Under the pieces are notes generated by a model. The model searched no databases. It was not told the DNA's origin and saw only the letters and a list, made by a program, of their open reading frames with translations. From Hyphomicrobiales bacterium 4NK60-0047b (lineage in GTDB: Bacteria > Pseudomonadota > Alphaproteobacteria > Rhizobiales > HXMU1428-3): a stretch of DNA of 64,000 nt. Each line of letters starts with the position of its first letter. Position 1 is the first letter of the stretch. The translations under genes were made by a program, and so were the position numbers. The stretch covers positions 248,001-312,000 of the forward strand of contig BAABWY010000001.1 in assembly GCA_040367435.1 (NCBI GenBank), given 5' to 3'. Positions 9,213 to 18,896 of this stretch are shown here, one piece after another.

Positions 9213-9715
9213 GGTGAAAAATAAAAACACACAACATCTTGACGAAAACAACCCGAGTCACTTAAGTTCAATCTCAAGTGAGGGGGCATTACAAAACTTA
9301 CCAAACACTGAACTAAATCTGGTGTTTAAAGTTTTGAGAGTAGCTAGATGCCAACTCCATAATAAAAACTTTGATAATAAAAACTAAAGTTAAAAAATAA
9401 GCGTCAAGTACGGCAGAACTGCCGATTTTAGTTAAAATAAACTTTGAAATAACGGGGAAAGCGAAAACCAATCATAATTTGTTCAATCTTGAGTAACCAA
9501 ACTTAATGAAAGAACAGAGTGATTTGGTGAGCTTTAATTTTCTCTGAAGGGGTAGTTGTGTGGAAATGAACCCTTCATATAGAGAGCAAACAAAACAATA
9601 TTTTTAACAAACATAAATGCAAGTACATCTAAATCATCTGTGGCCAGTAAAACTAACTAAGTTAAACTAAATAAGATGAGTGCATTTAAATGAAAAATTT
9701 GAGGGACCATTAGAC

Positions 9716-12700
9716 ATGCGGATTACTCGTCGTTTTACAAAAGACAATCAATCTCCATATGAATCAATAGAATTTCGCAGTGCAACCAGTGAAATCCGCA
9801 ACCCGGATGGCTCAACAGTATTTCAACTAAAAGATTTCAATGTTCCAGCTCATTGGTCGGCTGTTGCTTGTGATATCATCGCCCAAAAATATTTCAGAAA
9901 AGCCGGCATCCCAGCTCATTTAAAACCCGTTGAAGAAAACACTGTCCCTTCATGGTTATGGCGCCAAATTCCAGATGAAGACGCCCTAAGCAAACTACCT
10001 GAAGAAGAACGCTTCAGCGGTGAAACCGATGCAACACAAGTTTTCAATCGCTTAGCCGGCACATGGACATATTGGGGCTGGAAAGGCGGCTACTTCACAA
10101 CCGAACAAGACGCCCAAAACTTCTATGATGAAATGCGCTACATGCTCGCCATGCAAATGGCAGCACCAAACAGCCCGCAATGGTTTAACACCGGCCTTCA
10201 CTGGGCTTATGGCATCGATGGTCCTGGACAAGGCCACTTCTATGTAGACTATAAAACTGGCAAATTAACCAGCTCTGCTTCAGCTTATGAGCACCCACAA
10301 CCGCACGCTTGTTTCATCCAGTCTGTTAAAGATGACCTCGTAAATGAAAACGGCATCATGGATTTATGGACCCGTGAAGCTCGTCTCTTTAAATATGGCT
10401 CAGGAACAGGTTCAAACTTCTCAGACCTTCGCGGCGGTGACGAACCTCTCTCAGGCGGCGGCAAATCATCAGGCCTCATGAGCTTCTTGCGCATTGGTGA
10501 CAGAGCAGCTGGCGCCATCAAATCAGGTGGTACAACAAGACGCGCTGCCAAAATGGTCGTAATTGATATTGACCACCCAGATATTGAAAAATTCATCAAC
10601 TGGAAAGTAACTGAAGAGCAAAAAGTTGCAGCTTTGGTGACAGGATCAAAAATTTGCAGCAAACATTTAAAAGCGATCTTTAAAGCCTGTGTAAATTGCT
10701 CATCAGATGATGATAGCTGTTTTGAGCCAAAGAAAAACCCAGCTCTAAAACGCGAGATTAAAGCCGCACGCCAATTACAAGTGCCAGATAATTACATCCA
10801 GCGCGTCATTCAGTTCGCAAAACAAGGCTTTAAAGAGCTGGAGTTTGACACCTATGATACAGACTGGGATTCAGAAGCTTATTCAACAGTCTCTGGTCAA
10901 AACTCAAACAACTCAGTTCGTGTAACAGATAATTTCCTAAAAGCTGTTGAAGCAGATAGAGACTGGGATCTAAAAGCACGCACAACAGGTGAAACCGTTA
11001 AAACCTTAAATGCGGGTGAACTCTGGGATAAAGTTGGCTTTGCGGCATGGAGCTGTGCAGATCCAGGCATCCAGTTCCACACCACAATTAATGACTGGCA
11101 CACATGCCCAAAATCAGGACCTATTCGCGCATCAAACCCATGTTCAGAATATATGTTCCTGGATGACACCGCCTGTAACCTGGCCTCACTAAACTTAATG
11201 CAATTCCTTACAGGTGAAGAAGGCAGCAAGAAGTTTGATATTGATGGCTTCGAGCATGCTGTTCGCCTCTGGACAATGGTTCTTGAAATTTCAGTGACCA
11301 TGGCTCAGTTCCCATCAAAAGAAATCGCAACATTGTCATATCGCTATAGAACACTAGGTCTTGGCTTTGCCAATATCGGTGGTCTGCTAATGGCCTCAGG
11401 TTTAGCGTATGACTCAGAAGAAGGCCGTGCCTATTGCGGTGCAATCTCGGCTCTCATGACCGGCATGTCCTATGCAACGTCAGCTGAAATGGCCAAAGAA
11501 CTTGGCGCTTTTGAAGGCTATGAAGATAATTCAAAAGACATGCTGCGTGTAATGCGCAACCACAGAAGAGCTGCTTACGGTCATGCTGAAGGTTATAAAA
11601 ACATCTCAGTCAACCCTGTCCCTCTCGATCATAAATCATGTCCGGATAATAAATTGGTTGATCATGCTTGTAGAGCCTGGGACAAAGCCCTTGAAGGCGG
11701 CCAGGAACATGGCTTTAGAAACGCCCAAGCAACCGTTGTAGCGCCGACAGGCACCATCGGTTTGGTGATGGATTGTGATACAACAGGCATCGAGCCAGAT
11801 TTCGCTCTTGTGAAATTCAAAAAGCTAGCTGGTGGTGGCTATTTCAAAATCATCAACCGCACAGTTCCAAGCGCCCTAAAAGGACTTGGCTATACTGACG
11901 AACAGCTAGATGCCATCATTAACTATGCAGTTGGCTACGGCACATTAAAAGAAGCCCCTGGTGTTAATCATGAAAGCTTGAAAGAAAAAGGGTTCTCTGA
12001 AGACATCATCGAAACCATCGAAGCAAGCCTTGCGGCAACCTTTGATATTAAATTTGCATTTAACAAATGGTCATTGGGCGAAGAATTCTGCACCAAAACA
12101 TTAAACATCCCAGCTGAAAAACTGGATGAGCCAGAATTTAACCTCCTCTCACATATCGGCTTTACTGCCAAGGAAATTGATGAGGCAAATGAATATTGCT
12201 GCGGTACAATGACACTTGAAGGTGCACCGCACCTAAAAGATGAGCACTTACCAATTTTCGATTGTGCAAACCCATGTGGCCGTAAGGGCAAGAGATTGCT
12301 CTCAGTTGAAAGTCACATCCGCATGATGGCAGCAAGTCAGCCCTTTATCTCTGGCGCGATTTCAAAAACCATCAACATGGCAAACACGGCAACTGTAGAA
12401 GATTGTAAAAAATCCTACATGCTATCATGGCGCCTGGCACTAAAAGCCAATGCTCTGTACCGCGATGGCTCAAAACTATCTCAACCTCTGAATGCACAAG
12501 TCCTCGGCATCGATGATGACGAAGATGAGATGGATGCAGAAATGCTAACAACATTACCGCAAGCAGAAAAAGCAGCTGTTGCAGCAGAGAGAATTATCGA
12601 GCGTGTTGTAGAAAAAGTAAGCGATCAAATCGATCGTGAAAAACTACCGCACCGCCGCAAAGGTTATACACAAAAAGCTGTGGTCGGTGGCCACAAAGTA

Positions 12701-13417
12701 TATCTAAGAACTGGTGAATATGAAGATGGTCGCTTAGGTGAAATTTTCATCGATATGCATAAAGAAGGTGCTGCCTTCCGCTCATTGATGAATAACTTCG
12801 CCATCGCTATCTCGTTAGGCCTTCAATATGGTGTACCACTGGAAGAGTTTGTAGAAGCCTTTACATTCACACGCTTTGAACCTGCCGGATTTGTGCAAGG
12901 TAATGACTCAATTAAAAACGCAACCTCAATCCTTGACTACATCTTCCGAGAACTCGGTGTCTCTTATCTAGCTCGTCATGATCTAGCTCACGTTGACCCA
13001 AGTGAAATTGGGGCAGTCTCTACAGCTATGGGCCGCGGCGAAGATGAAGATGATAAAGACACCAGCGCCGAGCGCTTCCTCAGCCGTGGTCTTTTAAGGG
13101 GTACATTCAACAAGGCAAAGGTCGTTGAGAAGAAGTCTACCTCCGAAAAACAACAATCAGGGCTTCAATCCAACACAGTCGCTGAATTGCAGCAAGTCGT
13201 TAATTCAGGCTTAAGTGCTGGTGAAACAACTCTCGTTGCAAACGGAGATCCAGTTGCCTCCACGCAAACCCTTGGTAGCAAAGCTGAGTTGATGGCCGAA
13301 GCCAGAGTAAAAGGCTATGAAGGCGAAAATTGCGCTGAATGCGGTAACTTCACGCTCGTTCGCAATGGCACCTGCCTAAAATGCGACACCTGCGGCTCAA
13401 CAAGCGGTTGTTCATAA
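9716..13417 (+). CDS. nrdJ: Adenosylcobalamin-dependent (class II) ribonucleotide reductase
   Basis: Converts ribonucleotides to deoxyribonucleotides with a B12-derived thiyl radical, so it works with or without oxygen. About 1230 residues, normal for the long alphaproteobacterial type. Seen in order: MRITRRFTK at the start, [28 protein letters not shown], a Cys-rich insertion near ACVNCSSDD, the substrate site [29 protein letters not shown], and the C-terminal Cys-rich tail CAECG...[10 protein letters not shown] that relays electrons. I placed the start at the ATG at 9716: it is preceded by GAGGGA and gives the usual N-terminus. An in-frame GTG at 9680 would add 12 residues unlike the family. 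No nrdAB genes are in the window. Confidence 0.96.
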   Translation: MRITRRFTKDNQSPYESIEFRSATSEIRNPDGSTVFQLKDFNVPAHWSAVACDIIAQKYFRKAGIPAHLKPVEENTVPSWLWRQIPDEDALSKLPEEERFSGETDATQVFNRLAGTWTYWGWKGGYFTTEQDAQNFYDEMRYMLAMQMAAPNSPQWFNTGLHWAYGIDGPGQGHFYVDYKTGKLTSSASAYEHPQPHACFIQSVKDDLVNENGIMDLWTREARLFKYGSGTGSNFSDLRGGDEPLSGGGKSSGLMSFLRIGDRAAGAIKSGGTTRRAAKMVVIDIDHPDIEKFINWKVTEEQKVAALVTGSKICSKHLKAIFKACVNCSSDDDSCFEPKKNPALKREIKAARQLQVPDNYIQRVIQFAKQGFKELEFDTYDTDWDSEAYSTVSGQNSNNSVRVTDNFLKAVEADRDWDLKARTTGETVKTLNAGELWDKVGFAAWSCADPGIQFHTTINDWHTCPKSGPIRASNPCSEYMFLDDTACNLASLNLMQFLTGEEGSKKFDIDGFEHAVRLWTMVLEISVTMAQFPSKEIATLSYRYRTLGLGFANIGGLLMASGLAYDSEEGRAYCGAISALMTGMSYATSAEMAKELGAFEGYEDNSKDMLRVMRNHRRAAYGHAEGYKNISVNPVPLDHKSCPDNKLVDHACRAWDKALEGGQEHGFRNAQATVVAPTGTIGLVMDCDTTGIEPDFALVKFKKLAGGGYFKIINRTVPSALKGLGYTDEQLDAIINYAVGYGTLKEAPGVNHESLKEKGFSEDIIETIEASLAATFDIKFAFNKWSLGEEFCTKTLNIPAEKLDEPEFNLLSHIGFTAKEIDEANEYCCGTMTLEGAPHLKDEHLPIFDCANPCGRKGKRLLSVESHIRMMAASQPFISGAISKTINMANTATVEDCKKSYMLSWRLALKANALYRDGSKLSQPLNAQVLGIDDDEDEMDAEMLTTLPQAEKAAVAAERIIERVVEKVSDQIDREKLPHRRKGYTQKAVVGGHKVYLRTGEYEDGRLGEIFIDMHKEGAAFRSLMNNFAIAISLGLQYGVPLEEFVEAFTFTRFEPAGFVQGNDSIKNATSILDYIFRELGVSYLARHDLAHVDPSEIGAVSTAMGRGEDEDDKDTSAERFLSRGLLRGTFNKAKVVEKKSTSEKQQSGLQSNTVAELQQVVNSGLSAGETTLVANGDPVASTQTLGSKAELMAEARVKGYEGENCAECGNFTLVRNGTCLKCDTCGSTSGCS

Positions 13418-13446
13418 AACCAATAGCTTGACATAAAAACTCTAAA

Positions 13447-13480
13447 TGCACCCCAAGACAGAATTCTGTCTTGGGGTGCA
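13447..13480. terminator. Perfect 34-bp palindrome after nrdJ
   Basis: TGCACCCCAAGACAG (13447-13461) pairs with its exact inverse CTGTCTTGGGGTGCA (13466-13480) around AATT. It starts about 30 bases after the nrdJ stop codon. The following ATAATATTT is a poor T-run, so termination may be inefficient, or the stem may protect the 3' end of the message. Confidence 0.7.
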
Positions 13481-13561
13481 ATAATATTTGGCCCTATTGA
13501 TCACAGACAATAAAACCACCAAAAAGAACTGCCTCTAAGAAAAAAACTCACTTCACGAAAG

Positions 13562-13747
13562 AGGAATGACGCCACTTCGGCCACAAGACATAGCTAAGCA
13601 ACAGCGAAGCCCGACGCACAAGATCAGTCCGAACGGAGCATCGCGAGTACGGATAAGCTGATCGTAAAAAAATGCCGCCCCTCGGAGGCAGACAGTGCGG
13701 ATGCATAGTGGGCATCTGAAGCACAACAAAAAATCCGTGAGAGAAAA
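13562..13747 (+). repeat. Diverged copy of repeat family B, carrying a family A hairpin
   Basis: Shares with the copies at 30166 and 46949 the segments GCCGCCCCTCGGAGG (13674-13688) and CCGTGAGAGAAAA (13735-13747), while the 5' half (ACAAGACATAGC where the others have GGACATGGCAGC) is longer and diverged. The hairpin that follows CTCGGAG in the other copies is here replaced by a complete family A hairpin. Structure suggests a mobile or RNA-level element; function unknown. Confidence 0.5.
13695..13724 (+). repeat. Family A hairpin inside a family B element
   Basis: Outer stem GTGC (13695-13698) with GCAC (13721-13724), inner stem GATGC/GCATC, loop ATAGTGG, and the GAA bulge at 13718-13720. 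All features of the family are present. Confidence 0.75.
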
Positions 13748-13948
13748 AACTGTGAATGCTTTTTCCATAGCTTCTCCACAGGCTTTTGATTCCCTCTAGA
13801 ATCTGTGTAATATTCAGTAATACAAAGCGCGACACCTTATTAGCCCTTCTAAATTAAGCTCTCAAATGAGACTTAGAATGGGATGTCTAATGACGAGCTT
13901 TAAAATTTGAGCTATTAAATCTTAGCTACTAAATTAAAGGGCACAATA

Positions 13949-14560
13949 ATGGCAATTGATGAACAATTGCAGTCACTTGTTTATTTCCTGACGGATCATC
14001 TTTTTGCAGCAATTGAAGCAGGTGAGCGCATTCGCATGGCCACGTTCACACAAGCAGAAAATCTTGATGAACTATCCGGTGATGATATCATGCAAGAGAT
14101 TGAACAATTGCGCCTCTTTATTTCCGATCTATCTGATTGGGAAGAAGAAATGGTCTCAAAGCTCATACAAGCCCGTAAATGGAGTAATCACCTGCGTGAG
14201 CATGATGCCTTTTTCAAACCTTTAGTTGATTTATTTAATAGTGCAATTCATCCGTTATCAGATGTCGCTGCGCAAATTAGTGACCACCATGATCGTCATT
14301 TTGAGGGTGGCGACCACCCCGATTGGTTCATAAATTCAAGAGAAATCGTCGCAGAAAAATCAGGACACGGTCAAATCCTAGCCTTAACAACAGGACCAAT
14401 GTATCTTGTGGGTGGACATGTGCGCTTAGGAAATATCACTGAATTGTCTGAAAGTTACTTAAGCGCTCTCGAAACAAGATTCCCACATCTCTGGCTCCCA
14501 GCCGAAGATGTATTAATGGACGCCGAAGCTGAAACAGAAAAAAACATCTCTTTTGAGTAA
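13949..14560 (+). CDS. Conserved hypothetical protein, about 200 aa, acidic
   Basis: I do not recognise this 203-residue protein. It has no signal peptide or membrane segment. The N-terminal half is predicted helical and acidic (ELSGDDIMQEIEQLRLF), followed by a His/Asp-rich stretch around residues 110-125 (SDHHDRHFEGGDHPDWF) that could bind a metal, and a more beta-like C-terminal part (GQILALTTGPMYLVGG). Codon use looks like its neighbours, so it is probably a real gene. It lies between nrdJ and the convergent cinA-like gene and is not clearly in an operon. Confidence 0.65.
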   Translation: MAIDEQLQSLVYFLTDHLFAAIEAGERIRMATFTQAENLDELSGDDIMQEIEQLRLFISDLSDWEEEMVSKLIQARKWSNHLREHDAFFKPLVDLFNSAIHPLSDVAAQISDHHDRHFEGGDHPDWFINSREIVAEKSGHGQILALTTGPMYLVGGHVRLGNITELSESYLSALETRFPHLWLPAEDVLMDAEAETEKNISFE

Positions 14561-14612
14561 CCACTGTTTGAATAAGCCACTAAAGAAATATTTGTTTCCA
14601 CTACAGAAATTT

Positions 14613-14640
14613 CCTGGATGCAAAGTGGGCAACTGAAGAG
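14613..14640 (+). repeat. Imperfect family A hairpin
   Basis: GGATGC (14616-14621), loop AAAGTGG, GCAACT (14629-14634), then GAAGAG. One inner base pair is lost (GATGC against GCAAC): the 5' arm is the GATGC subtype and the 3' arm the GTTGC subtype, as though two copies had recombined. It lies between two convergent genes. Confidence 0.55.
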
Positions 14641-14648
14641 AAAAAATT

Positions 14649-15425
14649 CTAATCAAAACTGAGCGGCTTTAACTCTGTACTGTCACAATCTTCTTCAAAG
14701 TCTTTCTCCTCGCGCTTTAGTTCAGCAACAAATTCAAGACAAACCTGATCAAGCTGTTCTTCGTCAACACCGCGCAAAACAATCACAGTCCCAACCTTAC
14801 CCAATTTAAAATAAGGGTAACTACCAAGACTTACCCCCTCATTTCCGTCATCAAGCTTACCAATTAACGGAGCAACAGTGCTTTCTGGATGCCTGATAAT
14901 AAAGGTACGAGAAAGCAAGCGCCGGCCAGTCCGCAATTTAGGTGTCACATCATCAAGCATCACTTGCATAATTTTAGGCACACCTGCCATAACAATCACA
15001 TTCTCAATCATGAAACCAGGGGCACCAGATACCGAGTTTTTAATCAACTCACCGCCATCAGGAATACGCGCCATCAAACGTCGCCCTTCGCTTAATTCTT
15101 CACCTGGGTACCGCGCCTGCATAATCTCAATAGCTTGCCTATTTTCAAACAACTCAACACCAACCGCTTTTGCAACACTCTGCGCAGTGATGTCGTCATG
15201 TGTCGGGCCAATACCACCAGTTGTAAACACGTAGTCATAAGAGGCACGAAGTGCATTCAGTGCATCAACAATCCGGTCTTCTTTATCAGAGACAACCCGC
15301 ACTTCTTCAAGGCGAATACCCACTGCCGTGCAATGGTTCGCTAAATAATTAATATTTTTATCACTTGTACGACCAGATAAAATCTCATCACCAATCACAA
15401 GAAGTGCGGCTGTAACATCTTTCAT
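14649..15425 (-). CDS. CinA-type molybdopterin-binding domain protein
   Basis: 258 residues consisting mainly of the MoaB/Mog-like domain found at the N-terminus of CinA (competence/damage-inducible protein A). Visible motifs are LLVIGDEILSGRTSDKN and VFTTGGIGPTHDDITAQSVAKA. In CinA proteins this domain has been linked to ADP-ribose pyrophosphatase activity in NAD turnover; the nicotinamide-deamidase C-terminal domain is absent here, so it is a stand-alone N-terminal module common in alphaproteobacteria. It is convergent with the preceding hypothetical gene and divergent from sfsA. Confidence 0.85.
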   Translation of the reverse strand: MKDVTAALLVIGDEILSGRTSDKNINYLANHCTAVGIRLEEVRVVSDKEDRIVDALNALRASYDYVFTTGGIGPTHDDITAQSVAKAVGVELFENRQAIEIMQARYPGEELSEGRRLMARIPDGGELIKNSVSGAPGFMIENVIVMAGVPKIMQVMLDDVTPKLRTGRRLLSRTFIIRHPESTVAPLIGKLDDGNEGVSLGSYPYFKLGKVGTVIVLRGVDEEQLDQVCLEFVAELKREEKDFEEDCDSTELKPLSFD

Positions 15426-15562
15426 AATTTATTCCACTAATCTTTAAGAGGTACTACACTGTTAGAAGCTGATATTTAATGTATGAATTCAACCTGGGTT
15501 ACGTCAATATATTCCATTAAAAATAGTGTGAACTTAACCCTAAAACTCTCAACGGAACACCC

Positions 15563-16282
15563 ATGAAATTTCCAAACCCCTTAATCAAGGGAACTTTAAT
15601 CAAACGCTATAAAAGGTTTTTAGCAGATGTAACTCTGGAAAATGGCGAAGAAGTTACAGCCCACTGCGCAAATCCTGGCGCAATGCTTGGTTTAAAAGAG
15701 CCCGGTTCAACCGTTTGGTTATCACCAGCCACAAATCCAAAACGAAAACTAAAATATTCATGGGAGCTGATAGAAACCAATGATTTTAATAAAAAAACAC
15801 TGGTCGGTATCAACACAAGTCTACCAAACAAGCTAGCTGAAGAGGCCATACAAGATGGCACAATTAAAGAACTACAGAGCTATGAAACCTTACGCCGTGA
15901 AGTGAAATATGGCCAAAACAGCCGCATCGATATCTTACTAGATAACCCAGAATGTGATGAGAAAAAATGCTATGTTGAAATCAAAAATGTTCACCTTCTA
16001 AGAGAAAAAAACTTATGCGAATTCCCAGATAGTGTGACAACAAGAGGCGCAAAACATTTAAAAGAGCTTAGTGATATGGTAGCTGCTGGTCACCGCGCCG
16101 TCATGCTTTACCTCATTCAAAGAGAAGATTGCAACTCATTCAATCTCGCAGCTGATATAGATACGGCCTACAATGAGGCTTTCCAAAAAGCTATTGATGC
16201 AGGCGTTGAAGCCATTGCCTATAAATGCAAACTCACAACAACAGAGATTAATGTCACAAAGCCTGTCGTTTTTAGAGGCTAA
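15563..16282 (+). CDS. sfsA: SfsA family DNA/RNA nuclease-like protein
   Basis: 239 residues, full length for the sugar fermentation stimulation family. Typical segments are LIKGTLIKRYKRFLADV, the cysteine-containing AHCANPGAMLGL, RIDILLD, CYVEIKNVHLL and PDSVTTRGAKHLKEL. The D...E-X-K pattern (DILLD...VEIKNV) fits a PD-(D/E)XK nuclease fold. The original E. coli phenotype concerns maltose metabolism; the molecular role is not settled. map follows after about 290 bases in the same direction. Confidence 0.9.
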   Translation: MKFPNPLIKGTLIKRYKRFLADVTLENGEEVTAHCANPGAMLGLKEPGSTVWLSPATNPKRKLKYSWELIETNDFNKKTLVGINTSLPNKLAEEAIQDGTIKELQSYETLRREVKYGQNSRIDILLDNPECDEKKCYVEIKNVHLLREKNLCEFPDSVTTRGAKHLKELSDMVAAGHRAVMLYLIQREDCNSFNLAADIDTAYNEAFQKAIDAGVEAIAYKCKLTTTEINVTKPVVFRG

Positions 16283-16570
16283 TAAGATGATCAATTTAGC
16301 CGACTTTTGGCCGAAAGAGCGTGAATTCTTCGTAAAAAACATTAGCTACAGCTGTATTCCCTGCGATTTTTGTATGGATGTAGGTAATTTTAGCTCCACA
16401 GGTGTCACAATGGCGTTAAATTTTTAAATTGGGTTTAGACCCTAGTTAATATTATCAATTATAGTATAAATGAACTTAATTAAGCGACGAAAATTGACTT
16501 CATAAGTCTAAATTAACATGCCAAAATGAGCAAAAATTAAACCATTGCCCCTCTAAAACGGAATACCTAA

Positions 16571-17371
16571 ATGAACAGACATCGCCCCATCATCCCAATC
16601 CACAAACCTGCAGACTATGAGGGAATGCGTAAAGCTGGCCAGCTAGCAGCCGCGGCATTGGACATGTTAGTTGAGGAAGCAAAACCAGGTGTCACAACAG
16701 CTCACCTGGATAAGCTGGCTTTTGAATTCGCAATGGATAACAACGCACTCCCTGCAACCCTTCACTATCGCGGCTACAAATATTCGATTTGTACATCAAT
16801 CAATCATGTTGTCTGTCATGGCATGCCAAATAACAAACCCCTAAAGAAGGGAAGCATCCTAAATATCGACGTTACCCTCATCCTAGATGGTTGGCACGGA
16901 GACACAAGCCGAACAATTCCAATCGGAGACATTCCAACAAAAGCTGCCAGATTAATGGACATCACTTATAACGCTCTTTTTAAAGGCATTGAAGTTGTCC
17001 GCCCCGGCGCCACAACAGGAGATATCGGTCATGCCATTCAAGTTTACGGCGAAAGTGAACGCTGCTCTATCGTGACAGATTTTTGCGGTCATGGGCTAGG
17101 CCGCCAATTTCACACGCCACCAAACATCTTGCATTACGGAAAACCAGGCGAAGGTGTAACACTTGAAGAAGGCATGTTCTTCACCATTGAACCAATGCTT
17201 AATTTAGGGCGACCAGACGTAAAGGTCCTTGCCGATGGTTGGACTGCTGTCACCAAAGACAAATCACTTTCAGCCCAATTCGAGCATTCAATCGCTGTGA
17301 CAAAAGATGGCTATGAAATTTTCACACTCTCTCCAGGCGGGTGGCAACATCAGTTTAGAGACCGCACCTAA
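16571..17371 (+). CDS. map: Methionine aminopeptidase, type I
   Basis: Removes the initiator methionine from new proteins. 266 residues. The metal-binding set is in place: VVCHGMPN (substrate His), NIDVTLILDGWHGDTSRT (two Asp), CGHGLGRQFHTPP (His), FTIEPML (Glu) and the final Glu in SAQFEHSIAV. The family is cytoplasmic and essential. radC follows after a repeat-containing gap. Confidence 0.96.
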   Translation: MNRHRPIIPIHKPADYEGMRKAGQLAAAALDMLVEEAKPGVTTAHLDKLAFEFAMDNNALPATLHYRGYKYSICTSINHVVCHGMPNNKPLKKGSILNIDVTLILDGWHGDTSRTIPIGDIPTKAARLMDITYNALFKGIEVVRPGATTGDIGHAIQVYGESERCSIVTDFCGHGLGRQFHTPPNILHYGKPGEGVTLEEGMFFTIEPMLNLGRPDVKVLADGWTAVTKDKSLSAQFEHSIAVTKDGYEIFTLSPGGWQHQFRDRT

Positions 17372-17380
17372 AAAACACTC

Positions 17381-17487
17381 ATTAGAGCTCTTCTTAGAAA
17401 AGTGTGCCGCGGTTTTCCGATAAGAAGTGCGTAAAAATAAAGAATTAGAGCCTTCCAATGAACAAAAATAAAAGAGAACTGCTCTAG
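17381..17487. repeat. Short intergenic element bounded by TTAGAGC / GCTCTAG
   Basis: Runs from ATTAGAGC (17381) to TGCTCTAG (17480-17487), with an internal TTAGAGC. Inside, ACTTCTTATC-like and GGTTTTCCGATAAGAAGT segments resemble a repeat common in Hyphomicrobiales intergenic DNA. It relates in boundary sequence to the element at 1461-1566. It fills the map-radC gap. Confidence 0.4.
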
Positions 17488-17532
17488 CAACAATTAAAGT
17501 GAAGAGTACAAGTTCAAGGAGTGTCATAAGAA

Positions 17533-18231
17533 ATGGGTGAATTTAAAGACAGTCAAAGCGGCCCTCATTACCAGGGGCACAGAACAAGACTGCGCCAACG
17601 TTTCTTAAAAGCGGGCCCAGATGCTATGCCCGATTATGAATTATTAGAAATGATCCTATTTCGCGCCATTCCAAGAAGAGACACCAAACCGCTAGCCAAA
17701 GAACTCTTGCACAAATTTGGAGATTTCGCTGAAGTCTTAAATGCCTCAGAAGCTCGGCTCAAAGAAGTCAAAGGTGTCGGCGATGCTGTTGTCACAGAAA
17801 TCAAACTGATCAAAGCAACATCACTGCGCCTCATGCAGGCCAACCTCGAGAAAAAAGAAATCATTGGGTCTTGGTCAGCCATGGTTCGTTATGTTTGTGC
17901 CGCAATGGCGCACGAAAAAAGAGAACAATTTCGCATCATTTTTCTAGATAAACGCAATCAGGTCATAGCTGATGAAATACAAGCAGAAGGCACTGTTGAT
18001 CACACGCCTGTTTATGTAAGAGAAGTTGTTCGCCGCGCCCTTGAAGTTGGCGCGACAGCTATCATCCTTGCTCACAATCACCCCTCTGGTGACCCAACTC
18101 CATCAAGAGCTGATATATCAATGACCAAACAGATCATGGAAGCTCTTGATAAAATAGGCATTTTAGTCCACGACCACATCATCGTAGGCCGAGATGGGCA
18201 CGCAAGTTTAAAAGAGCTCCAGCTCATTTAG
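17533..18231 (+). CDS. radC: RadC family JAB-domain protein
   Basis: 232 residues. An N-terminal helix-hairpin-helix region ([17 protein letters not shown] at about 77-93) is followed by the RadC/MPN domain whose metal motif is [11 protein letters not shown] with a downstream Asp. Despite the name, a role in recombination repair is not proven for this family. The protein is complete. It converges on prfH with only about 25 bases between the stop codons. Confidence 0.92.
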   Translation: MGEFKDSQSGPHYQGHRTRLRQRFLKAGPDAMPDYELLEMILFRAIPRRDTKPLAKELLHKFGDFAEVLNASEARLKEVKGVGDAVVTEIKLIKATSLRLMQANLEKKEIIGSWSAMVRYVCAAMAHEKREQFRIIFLDKRNQVIADEIQAEGTVDHTPVYVREVVRRALEVGATAIILAHNHPSGDPTPSRADISMTKQIMEALDKIGILVHDHIIVGRDGHASLKELQLI

Positions 18232-18254
18232 TTAAATTAATTCCACCAAAAAAC

Positions 18255-18896
18255 TCACTTTTTTATCTCTTTAAATTTCACACCTTTAAAACAACGAACC
18301 GGATCGCCTCGCTCTAACGTCTTATGTAGCTGAAAGATTTGTTTGTTTTCATTACTCTGCCTTTGAAGAGACTTGAGGAAAAAGACATCAGTCAACCTCT
18401 CAATCGCAAGTTTCTTATTACGGTGCTGTGAACGACCATCCCGGCAGACAGCAGAAATCCCAGAAGGCAAATGAGTGACACGCACAGCACTATCCGTTGT
18501 ATTCTGATGTTGTCCGCCAGGACCACCAGCTCGAAAACAATCAAACTTTAAATCTGAGTTTTTGATGTCAAGTGAGGAGACATCTGTATCCTTGAGCAGA
18601 AAAACACCAACAAACCAGCTTTGCCGTTTATGGTTTGGACGAAACGGACTAGGACAAACCCACTTAATGGTGCCTAACCACTGCTCAGAAAATTTAGCAC
18701 TCCCCTCACCTAAAACAGTAATAAGAGCAGAAGAAGGGTCCTCTCCTTTTGAAGTTTCATTAAAGGTAGTAGAGACTACCAAATCACTTTCCCTAGCTTC
18801 AGCCAGCATCTCTTTCACAACCAAAGAAACAGCACGCTTGCATTCAGCTGGCCCCGAACCACTACTAACAAGCAGTTTTATTTGTTCAGCTTTCAT
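18255..18896 (-). CDS. prfH: Peptide chain release factor homologue PrfH
   Basis: 213 residues: a release-factor catalytic domain without the codon-reading domains of RF1/RF2. The GGQ motif (Gly127-Gly128-Gln129) sits in [19 protein letters not shown] and is followed by GRSQHRNKK. PrfH has been reported to release peptides from ribosomes whose decoding centre was cut by a ribotoxin, so that the partner RtcB can reseal the 16S rRNA. The start overlaps the rtcB stop by four bases (ATGA), so translation is coupled. This is the second gene of a two-gene repair operon. Confidence 0.93.
   Translation of the reverse strand: MKAEQIKLLVSSGSGPAECKRAVSLVVKEMLAEARESDLVVSTTFNETSKGEDPSSALITVLGEGSAKFSEQWLGTIKWVCPSPFRPNHKRQSWFVGVFLLKDTDVSSLDIKNSDLKFDCFRAGGPGGQHQNTTDSAVRVTHLPSGISAVCRDGRSQHRNKKLAIERLTDVFFLKSLQRQSNENKQIFQLHKTLERGDPVRCFKGVKFKEIKK

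Larger units (their letters stand above)
8645..9715. other. Long gap upstream of nrdJ with inverted repeats and hairpins
   Basis: More than 1 kb without a credible gene. It contains two inverted repeats that could bind a regulator (8970-8985, 9189-9212), then a possible structured leader: CACTT...AAGTG near 9259-9280, the stem-loop 9292-9336 (CAAAACTT/AAGTTTTG and AAACAC/GTGTTT), and a compact hairpin CGGCAG AA CTGCCG at 9411-9424. I do not see the conserved motifs of a cobalamin riboswitch. The region most likely holds the nrdJ promoter and a long untranslated leader. Confidence 0.5.
13418..13948. other. Intergenic region after nrdJ with palindrome and repeats
   Basis: The gap holds the 34-bp palindrome at 13447-13480, a diverged copy of repeat family B (13562-13747) and, inside it, a family A hairpin (13695-13724). 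The remaining 200 bases before the next gene carry an unremarkable AT-rich leader. No gene is supported here. Confidence 0.6.

Noticed and set aside
9100-9230. Replication origin suggested by TTTTCCCCA-, TTTACCCACA- and TTTATC-like words
   Set aside because: None matches the DnaA box TTATCCACA well, there is no cluster, and no dnaA, parA or similar gene is nearby.
8645-9715. Cobalamin riboswitch upstream of nrdJ
   Set aside because: The conserved B12-box type core motifs were not found on either strand, and B12-dependent enzymes are normally not repressed by that switch.
16287-16427. A 46-codon open frame just after sfsA
   Set aside because: It has an ATG 4 bases after the sfsA stop, but no ribosome site and no recognisable similarity; the Cys-containing sequence looks like chance translation.
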